Below, piece by piece: positions 40,946 through 46,337 of a stretch of 46,337 nucleotides of DNA. The stretch's first letter is position 1. Each line of letters opens with the position of its first letter. Below the pieces are notes generated by a model. It was not told where the DNA came from, made no database searches, and saw only the letters and a program-made list of their open reading frames with translations. The stretch is taken from assembly GCF_900116255.1 (NCBI RefSeq), contig NZ_FPAI01000022.1:1-46337 (forward strand), written 5' to 3'. Made by a program: the position numbers and the translations under genes. The stretch comes from Halolactibacillus miurensis (GTDB taxonomy: Bacteria; Bacillota; Bacilli; Bacillales; Amphibacillaceae).

Positions 40946-42553
40946 ATGAAAGGTAAGGTAATGGACACCTTACAAACACTCGGACGAACGTTTATGCTAC
41001 CGATCGCACTGCTGCCAGCTGCTGGTATTATGCTTGGGATTGGGGCATCCTTTACAGGTGATGCGTTCATCGAATTGTATGGTCTTGAAAATATTTTAGG
41101 TGAAGGAACCGTTCTAAATGGCTTCCTATCTATTCTAAGTGACTCTGGTGATGTTATTTTCGGTAACTTACCACTCTTCTTTGCGATTGCTGTTGGTCTC
41201 GGTGTGGCTAAACAAGCAAAAGAAGTTGCAGCACTTTCAGCGGCCGTTGCTTACTTTATGATGTATGCGTCTATGACGAGTACCATCGATAACTTCCGTG
41301 ATATTGATGCATTAAATGAAACGGCAGGGTTAGTTGGGTCTGTCGTTGGATTTGATAATACATTAAATATGGGGGTGTTTGGTGGTATTATCATCGGTCT
41401 GATTGTCGCTTACTTACACAATCGTTTTTATAAAATTGAATTACCAGATGCGCTATCATTCTTCTCAGGTACACGCTTCGTACCGATTATTTCAGCCTTT
41501 ACCGCTGTCTTTGTCGGTATCCTTATGGCCTTCTTATGGCCATTTGCCGGTGGTGGTATTGCTTGGTTAGGTGAAGCCGTTGCCGACTTAGGTTATGTTG
41601 GGACATTCTTATATGGTTTCATTTATCGCGCGCTGATCCCACTCGGTTTACACCACGTCTTTTATTTACCATTCTGGCAAACAGCTCTTGGTGGTGTAGC
41701 AGAGGTCGCGGGTCAAACAGTCGAAGGTGCTCAGAACATTCTCTTTGCTCAGCTCTCAGCTGGCGAGCCGATTGATCCTGAAGCCGCAAAATTCTTTAGT
41801 GGTATGTTCCCATTCATGATCTTTGGTTTCCCTGCCGCTGCTTTTGCGATGTATCAAGCAGCGCGTGAAGAGCGTAAAAAAGACGTTAAAGGTTTAATGG
41901 TTTCTGCTTCATTAACTTCAATCTTTACTGGTATTACTGAACCTATTGAGTTTTCATTCTTATTTGCTTCACCATTCTTATACTTTGGTGTACACGTTGT
42001 ATTAGGTGCCTTATCATTCGTTATCATGCACGTTTTAGAAGTCGGGGTCGGTTTAACGTTCTCCGGTGGTTTACTCGACTTTATCTTCTACGGTATTTTA
42101 CCAGGTCAAGCTATGACTAACTGGATTCCAGTCGTCATCGTCGGTGTTATTTATGGTTTTGTTTATTACTTCGCTTTCCGCTTCTTCATCCATAAATTTG
42201 ACCTTAAAACACCTGGGCGTGAAGAAGGCGATACCGAATCTAAACTGTACACAAAACAAGATTATAAAGATAAAAAAGCCGGTGGAAAAACGGGTGATGT
42301 GACAGATGAAATGTCAAAAGATATTATTGAAGGTTTAGGTGGCGAAGATAACTTGAATGACGTGAGTAACTGTGCCACACGTTTACGTGTAAACGTTAAA
42401 GACGGTGAAAAAGTCGATCAACCGTTACTTAAATCAACGGGTGCTGCGGGTGTCATGGTAAAAGGAAATAACGTCCAAGTAATTTACGGACCTAAAGTGG
42501 CCAATATTAAATCAAATATTGATGAATATCGCCAAGCACAGAAAAAAGAGTAA
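40946..42553 (+). CDS. PTS sugar transporter subunit IICB (glucose/alpha-glucoside family)
   Basis: Phosphotransferase permease, 535 aa. The IIC domain (about 1-430) has LPIALLPAAGIMLGIGASF at the N-terminus, the conserved GLHHVFYLPFWQTALGG, ITEPIEFSFLFASPFLYF and the family helix pattern. A charged linker leads to the IIB domain with the phosphorylated Cys476 in NCATRLRV. No IIA domain is fused or encoded nearby, so it must borrow one. Sequence suggests the maltose/alpha-glucoside (MalP-like) or glucose branch; I cannot decide. ATG 40946 follows GGGGGAG. It is a single-gene unit ending in a strong terminator. Confidence 0.92.
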   Translation: MKGKVMDTLQTLGRTFMLPIALLPAAGIMLGIGASFTGDAFIELYGLENILGEGTVLNGFLSILSDSGDVIFGNLPLFFAIAVGLGVAKQAKEVAALSAAVAYFMMYASMTSTIDNFRDIDALNETAGLVGSVVGFDNTLNMGVFGGIIIGLIVAYLHNRFYKIELPDALSFFSGTRFVPIISAFTAVFVGILMAFLWPFAGGGIAWLGEAVADLGYVGTFLYGFIYRALIPLGLHHVFYLPFWQTALGGVAEVAGQTVEGAQNILFAQLSAGEPIDPEAAKFFSGMFPFMIFGFPAAAFAMYQAAREERKKDVKGLMVSASLTSIFTGITEPIEFSFLFASPFLYFGVHVVLGALSFVIMHVLEVGVGLTFSGGLLDFIFYGILPGQAMTNWIPVVIVGVIYGFVYYFAFRFFIHKFDLKTPGREEGDTESKLYTKQDYKDKKAGGKTGDVTDEMSKDIIEGLGGEDNLNDVSNCATRLRVNVKDGEKVDQPLLKSTGAAGVMVKGNNVQVIYGPKVANIKSNIDEYRQAQKKE

Positions 42554-42573
42554 CTGCGTCATCAATAGAACAT

Positions 42574-42614
42574 GACAAGCCCCGTTGATACATGGTGTAT
42601 CAACGGGGCTTGTC
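42574..42614. terminator. strong terminator after the PTS gene
   Basis: Perfect 19-bp stem (42574-42592 with 42596-42614) with a 3-base loop, flanked by TCATTTCATT on the plus strand. It separates the PTS gene from the convergent membrane-protein gene ending at 42646. Confidence 0.85.
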
Positions 42615-42645
42615 TCATTTCATTAAATCAACATCACCGTGACAA

Positions 42646-43083
42646 TCAGTATATAAGCATTATCAAGAGAGATGTCAAAAGGGTCCAAGCTGTACTATTA
42701 GCTATCTTTTCCCGCCAAGATTTAATACAATCAACTTGTGTAAACGAATTGGGCACACTTTCTACCGGTTCCTTTCTTGTCATGAAAAAATCCCAGGCGA
42801 TATGCGCGATAAGGAAGGTTGCATTAGTCTGAAATGCGATTAGTCTTGTCGATGAATCTAGAAAAGGCGTATTGAAAAAGTAATGCCACGTAAATATCCC
42901 CCACAGTCCGACATAGCCAATTATCTGATAAACGACTGTTTTTTCGGAAGGTAAAAATGATCGATCAACTTTAGCGCGCTGTAATCTTTTCATTAATACA
43001 AGGTCGGCACCCACACGCATGATATATATTGAATTCATAACCTGTACCGTAACAGACACCATAAATAGTAACGTCTCTCTCAT
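42646..43083 (-). CDS. hypothetical membrane protein, 145 aa
   Basis: I do not recognise this protein. It has about four hydrophobic segments: TLLFMVSVTVQVMNSIYIM at the N-terminus, VVYQIIGYVGLWGIFTW, LIAFQTNATFLIAHIAWDFF and a C-terminal TAWTLLTSLLIMLIY. Between the first two lies a basic loop (RLQRAKVDRS). The ATG lies two bases after the stop codon of the upstream 283-aa membrane protein gene, so the two are translated as a pair and may form one complex. There is no link to the PTS gene, which is convergent and terminated. Confidence 0.65.
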   Translation of the reverse strand: MRETLLFMVSVTVQVMNSIYIMRVGADLVLMKRLQRAKVDRSFLPSEKTVVYQIIGYVGLWGIFTWHYFFNTPFLDSSTRLIAFQTNATFLIAHIAWDFFMTRKEPVESVPNSFTQVDCIKSWREKIANSTAWTLLTSLLIMLIY

Positions 43084-43085
43084 AT

Positions 43086-43937
43086 TTACACGCCCTTCTG
43101 TTCCGAATCAGCCCTTGCTGCTTGAACAAGTGATTGCTCTATCTGACGTTTAAGTAAGAATGTCGGTATCAATAATAGAATTGTCACAAACCATAAACTA
43201 ACATACAGCATAGACGTATCTTTTATTAAAAATACTTCGACAGTGTAAATCAAGATCACAGCCAAACCAAACGTTAAAACATTGAGAACCTGTTTAAACG
43301 GGATAAGATGAGTGACTTTATTCATCTGCCATTGATTCCTAATAGCTAAATACGTTATAAAAATAACCATGCTTATTGGAAGTAATACTAAGAAATCTAA
43401 TTGCCTATATGTAACAGCACTTATAATCATAAGTAAAAATAATAGGATGACATAGGTTGTTTGTTTACTTAAATATCGAATAATACAAAGGTGTTTATTG
43501 GCTTTGATTGGTTCATTGTTATTTAAAGTGGCAATTTGATCTATCGCAGACTGAATCGTTCGTCTATTATACCAAGATACGCTCTTATAGTCTTTCTTCA
43601 TCATGTACCGATTTATTTGATATTCCATCATGAGCGATAGTATGTACATCAAGATAATCCTCCATTGTAGTATCGATTGGTTTAATATAATCAATGCAAA
43701 ATGAACAAAAAGAGCCGTCACTCGAATGAAACTATCTAGACTTGAAAAAATAATCAATGTTCGTTGTTTTTGTATCAGCGCATCCTCTAGAATGTTGAAA
43801 GTAAAGCCCAGACAGACATACAACAAAACATAAATCACCCAATCATCACCAAAACGATGAATGACCCAGTGATGAAAAAAGATTAGGACAAAAAATATAC
43901 TATTCGATATCAGTAACGTCTTAGCTTTTTGGTGCAC
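43086..43937 (-). CDS. hypothetical multi-pass membrane protein
   Basis: I do not recognise this protein. It has about eight hydrophobic segments in two groups: an N-terminal set (LLISNSIFFVLIFFHHW, WVIYVLLYVCLGFTFNIL, ALFVHFALIIL, WRIILMYILSLMME) and a C-terminal set (YVILLFLLMIISAV, LLPISMVIFITYL, VLTFGLAVILIYTVEVF, SLWFVTILLLIPTFLL). A basic cytosolic loop of about 50 residues joins them (KKDYKSVSWYNRRTIQSAIDQ). This 4+4 plan resembles the membrane half of an ABC transporter in outline only; no ATPase is adjacent. The frame opens at GTG 43976; GTG 43937 with GGAG eight bases upstream is preferred (283 aa). Confidence 0.65.
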   Translation of the reverse strand: MHQKAKTLLISNSIFFVLIFFHHWVIHRFGDDWVIYVLLYVCLGFTFNILEDALIQKQRTLIIFSSLDSFIRVTALFVHFALIILNQSILQWRIILMYILSLMMEYQINRYMMKKDYKSVSWYNRRTIQSAIDQIATLNNNEPIKANKHLCIIRYLSKQTTYVILLFLLMIISAVTYRQLDFLVLLPISMVIFITYLAIRNQWQMNKVTHLIPFKQVLNVLTFGLAVILIYTVEVFLIKDTSMLYVSLWFVTILLLIPTFLLKRQIEQSLVQAARADSEQKGV

Positions 43938-44050
43938 CTTATCAACTCCAGCTCGTTCATTTGCATTCAAAATCACACATGTTTTTGACCATAGGAAAAT
44001 AACTCATACACTTTTTTCATATATGATTAATGTGCCTGTTATTCTGAACT

Positions 44051-44287
44051 TTAACGTGTTTTATTTATCACTTCTTCACTGTCATCCTCGATAAATTCAA
44101 ATAAATCACCTGGTTGACAATGTAATATTTTACACAATTTGTTCATCGTTTCAAAGCGTACTCCCTTCATTTTGCCTGTCTTTAAGTTAGATAGATTGAC
44201 ATTTGTCATCTCAGCCTGTTTGGCTAAATCGTTCAAAGACATTTTTCTATCTGCCATCACTCGATCGAGTCTAATAATAATCGCCAT
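44051..44287 (-). CDS. small XRE/Cro-type transcriptional regulator (YozG-like)
   Basis: 78 aa, essentially one helix-turn-helix domain: IRLDRVMADRKMSLNDLAKQAEMTNVNLSNLKTGKMKGVRFETMNKLCKILHCQPGDLFEFIEDD. This matches the YozG group, which is commonly encoded next to a DUF2975 membrane protein, as here. ATG 44287 follows GGAGATAAAT; the frame opens four codons earlier. It lies 24 bp after the DUF2975 gene and is probably co-transcribed. Its target is unknown, perhaps its own operon. Confidence 0.88.
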   Translation of the reverse strand: MAIIIRLDRVMADRKMSLNDLAKQAEMTNVNLSNLKTGKMKGVRFETMNKLCKILHCQPGDLFEFIEDDSEEVINKTR

Positions 44288-44311
44288 ATTTATCTCCATT
44301 CACAATATAAT

Positions 44312-44926
44312 TTATGCAATTTGATCCATGTCCTTTTGAAGGACAGAGCCATAATTAAATACTTCAGCAATCATTCCGATCACAACACTTATAAAAATAA
44401 TATAAAAGTTCAATGATGTAGCGTTAAAAATGGCAAAATTAAATATCACGAGCGAAAAGACGAAGTCAATTGTTGGTGGTAAGACAGCAAATAACATACT
44501 CACCAACGCTACCATTCGTAATCGTTTCACGTTTTTATGATAAAAGGGTGATTGTTTTGCTTTTAAGTCTTTAAATATTTTCGTTAGTGTAAAGAGAATA
44601 ATCATCATTAAAAGGCTTCTTACCGTGTTTATTATATTTTCCGAAATAAGAAGTTTTCTAATTTCCATACTTCCTTCTTCATTTAGGCGTCCATAATAAT
44701 TATAGTCGATAGGATACTGCTGTTCACCATTTATATAAAGATAATTTTGCATTCCTGTATCTGTGTTTACTTGCTGGATAGTAAACGCTGAATCTGTCAT
44801 TGTACTGTACTGAAAAATATCAGTTACATAGAATCCTATGACAAAAACAAGAATAATGCCACTAACTAAAAGAAATGTCGTATCCCCTTTAATCTTCTTT
44901 TGCAATACAGTTAGATCTTGTTTCAT
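44312..44926 (-). CDS. DUF2975 membrane protein (YoaS-like)
   Basis: 204 aa with four predicted membrane segments: FLLVSGIILVFVIGFYVTDIF (about 19-39), NTVRSLLMMIILFTLTKIF, MVALVSMLFAVLPPTIDFVFSLVIF and FYIIFISVVIGMIAEVF. An outer loop of about 60 residues follows the first. The ending VFNYGSVLQKDMDQIA, with an LQ..nD.. tail, is typical of DUF2975. Function unknown; the membrane protein is presumed to act with the small regulator encoded next to it. ATG 44926 follows GGAGGGAG. A TATTAT with an extended TG lies about 55 bp upstream. Confidence 0.82.
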   Translation of the reverse strand: MKQDLTVLQKKIKGDTTFLLVSGIILVFVIGFYVTDIFQYSTMTDSAFTIQQVNTDTGMQNYLYINGEQQYPIDYNYYGRLNEEGSMEIRKLLISENIINTVRSLLMMIILFTLTKIFKDLKAKQSPFYHKNVKRLRMVALVSMLFAVLPPTIDFVFSLVIFNFAIFNATSLNFYIIFISVVIGMIAEVFNYGSVLQKDMDQIA

Positions 44927-45001
44927 TTAACTCCCTCCACTTCCTTTTTATATTCTACACTCCCTCCATATAATACCACACAACCAATCAATCAACTATA
45001 A

Positions 45002-45039
45002 AAATTTAAATTAACACTTTAAAAAATGCATTTAAATTT
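45002..45039. repeat. AT-rich 10-bp inverted repeat after fic
   Basis: AAATTTAAAT (45002-45011) and ATTTAAATTT (45030-45039), 18 bp apart, followed by TTTTTA on the minus strand. It may act as a weak terminator for the fic remnant. Confidence 0.35.
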
Positions 45040-45054
45040 ACAACAGACCTCAAT

Positions 45055-45438
45055 CTAATTGCCATCTAAAAAATCTAAATAGTATACTAAAGTCGTGATG
45101 GCTCTTTCAGCCACAAATGCGATAAATGGCTCATAATCACCTTTCAAACCAGAAATATCTAATACTTCATAATAGTTAAATCGATCATCTTTTTCTATGG
45201 TGATTGGTGGGTACTTTGCTTTCATCAATTCAAAATTCATTAATAACCGGCTCGTTCTCCCGTTACCATCACTAAATGGATGAATGTTCATAAATTTCGC
45301 ATGAAGCACACTTGCTCTTTCTACTGGGTGTAAGCATTCAGCATTTTCGTACCAAGCCATTAATTTGTCCATCTCATCCTGAATCTTTTCAGGAGACGGT
45401 GGTATATGATTTGCACCCGTAATTAAGACTTTATCGCT
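45055..45438 (-). pseudogene. Fic family protein, 5'-truncated remnant
   Basis: The frame holds the C-terminal part of a Fic AMP-transferase: VLITGANHIPPSPEKIQ, then the full catalytic motif HPFSDGNGRTSRLLMN and the C-terminal helices. Reading upstream in frame, homology stops at SDKVLITGANH and an in-frame TAA lies at 45441-45439; the N-terminal helical region is missing. A TnpB-type element with a hairpin end begins immediately beyond. An internal ATG at 45372 could start a 105-aa product with the catalytic motif but no N-terminal domain; no good ribosome site precedes it. Fic proteins usually AMPylate target proteins, often as toxins or regulators. Confidence 0.8.
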
Positions 45439-45453
45439 TTAGGGTGAGAAGAC

Positions 45454-45485
45454 ACCTTCCTCAAGTGCGTCAGCACTAGGTGGGT
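45454..45485. repeat. bulged hairpin at the left border of the TnpB element
   Basis: A stem with AGTGC/GCACT at the top (loop GTCA), a two-base CA bulge and an ACCTtCCT/AGGTGGGT lower part. Bulged hairpins of this kind lie just inside the ends of IS200/IS605-group elements. It starts about 15 bp inside the point where Fic similarity ends and 108 bp before the tnpB-like start. Confidence 0.5.
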
Positions 45486-45592
45486 GATGAATCGCTTGTT
45501 TTCAATATTTTTGAAGTGACAAACATATATTCCTCGTGGTATAATTAAAGCATTAACAGTGATCGTCACAAAACAAAGAGAGGGTGGGTTTC

Positions 45593-46337
45593 ATGGGCAT
45601 GAAGGCTATTTTTTCAAATCGCTTATATAAGCATAAGATCGACGCAAACTTTGTTATGTCCATGGATCACACCCTTCGGGTGTTTAATCAAGCCAAACAT
45701 TTTCGTTATCAAGCTGAGGTTCGTGAGCTTAGGGGCGTGAAAGAGAAAAGTTCCGTCTCCATCCATCAACGGTTAAAGCAACGTTACGGATTAAATGATT
45801 ATTATGCGAACAGTGCTGTTCAACAAGGACGCGCCCGTCTATCCGCGCAAAAAGAATTGAAGAAGGTGTACATGCGTAATAAAAAAGAACAAATCAACGC
45901 CGTTAAAAGAAAAATAAAAGCGACGAAGGCGCGCTTGACGACACTTCAAAAGATAAAAGGCTCTTTTGTCAAAGGAACACCGATGTTCAATAAAACGTCA
46001 CGTGAACAACAAAAAGGGGCCTTTTTTGTTGTGACATATAAGCATTCCACACGCTTATTTTACTGTGCTTATGATTTTGAACATCAATACCTTGATGTTG
46101 AAATCAAACACCTAAAGTCTCGCTTGGGCCAGTTGAACTTTAAGAAAGATCGATATGAAAAACAATTGATTCAATTGACAAACAAAGTGACGGGTGTGTG
46201 TTTCGGGAGTAAGAAACTCGCGCGCGGCCGGTTAACACAAAAGTCTTATCACGCTCATCCTGAGCGTTGGCAGAAAGATTGGGTAGCGGCGCGTTACGGT
46301 AAGATGACCATTTCGGGACGGAAAGACGCCAAATCAG
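45593..46337 (+). CDS. TnpB-related protein of an IS200/IS605-type element (3' end outside window)
   Basis: Open for 248 codons to the window edge. The N-terminal half is rich in Lys, Arg and Gln, with a long basic helix (KKEQINAVKRKIKATKARLTTLQK). The segment CFGSKKLARGRLTQKSYHAHPERWQKDWVAARYGKMTISGRKDAKSG resembles the FGSKKLF...GY.sh.eW...W..aR...G.kD motif of the TnpB-related IS605 accessory proteins. The RuvC-like nuclease motifs and any guide-RNA sequence at the 3' end would lie beyond the window. ATG 45593 (or 45599) follows GGTGGG. No TnpA (Y1 transposase) gene is seen upstream, so it could be an IS1341-type element. Confidence 0.7.
   Translation, partial: MGMKAIFSNRLYKHKIDANFVMSMDHTLRVFNQAKHFRYQAEVRELRGVKEKSSVSIHQRLKQRYGLNDYYANSAVQQGRARLSAQKELKKVYMRNKKEQINAVKRKIKATKARLTTLQKIKGSFVKGTPMFNKTSREQQKGAFFVVTYKHSTRLFYCAYDFEHQYLDVEIKHLKSRLGQLNFKKDRYEKQLIQLTNKVTGVCFGSKKLARGRLTQKSYHAHPERWQKDWVAARYGKMTISGRKDAKS

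Noticed and set aside
45439-45592. Open frame upstream of fic on the minus strand, out of frame with it
   Set aside because: It lacks similarity to Fic or any family I know and overlaps the leader of the tnpB-like gene, so it is probably chance.

Overview
The window looks like the chromosome of a low-GC Firmicute of the order Bacillales. Gene order from right to left closely follows the Bacillus subtilis purine region: pbuG, UPF0316 (yebE-like), yebG (NETI), purEKBCSQLFMNHD, then yerB, yerC, pcrB, pcrA, ligA, camS (yerH), gatCAB, dgkB (yerQ), rlmD/rlmCD (yefA). Shine-Dalgarno sites are strong (GGAGG or GGGGG). GTG and TTG starts are frequent. No sporulation gene, tRNA, rRNA or CRISPR array was seen. 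The genus cannot be fixed from the sequence; a halotolerant or fermentative member of the Bacillaceae is only a guess.

Layout. 1-3007 is accessory DNA: the left-truncated end of an IS21-family element (istA), an unrecognised 140-residue protein gene, and a serine recombinase broken by a one-base shift in a C5 tract. They lie directly beyond the 3' end of rlmD. 3191-18070 is the conserved minus-strand housekeeping block: 23S rRNA methylation, lipid kinase, tRNA-dependent amidotransferase, CamS lipoprotein, DNA ligase, PcrA helicase, PcrB, an oxidoreductase, YerC and YerB. 18071-19390 is a plus-strand GH4 6-phospho-glycosidase placed between yerB and purD. 19501-32585 is the complete twelve-gene de novo IMP operon. 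It is read leftward from one promoter that has a PurR-box pair upstream and a guanine-type riboswitch with a visible terminator and antiterminator downstream. 32571-35490 holds yebG, a UPF0316 gene, a small Hsp20-like gene and pbuG; pbuG has the same PurR-box plus guanine-riboswitch arrangement. 35644-40751 is an ABC exporter module: a large FtsX-type permease with a coiled-coil outer domain, its ATPase, and a divergent TetR-type regulator. A perfect palindrome sits in the spacer of the ATPase promoter. 40946-42614 is a PTS IICB sugar permease with a strong terminator. 42646-46337 is accessory again: two unrecognised membrane proteins, a YozG-like regulator with its DUF2975 partner, a Fic gene cut off at its 5' end, and the start of a TnpB-related element that probably did the cutting.

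How the parts fit. Purine synthesis (purE-purD) and purine uptake (pbuG) share two layers of control. PurR-type boxes lie upstream of each -35 site, and guanine aptamers of the C74 type lie in each leader. The GH4 enzyme and the PTS permease are consistent with uptake and hydrolysis of phosphorylated glycosides, but they are 20 kb apart and no direct link is shown. I found no clear undescribed system. The leads most worth checking are the operator-overlapped promoter in the purK-purB gap, the TetR operator lying in the promoter spacer, the disrupted recombinase and Fic genes at the mobile-element borders, and the unrecognised membrane-protein pair.
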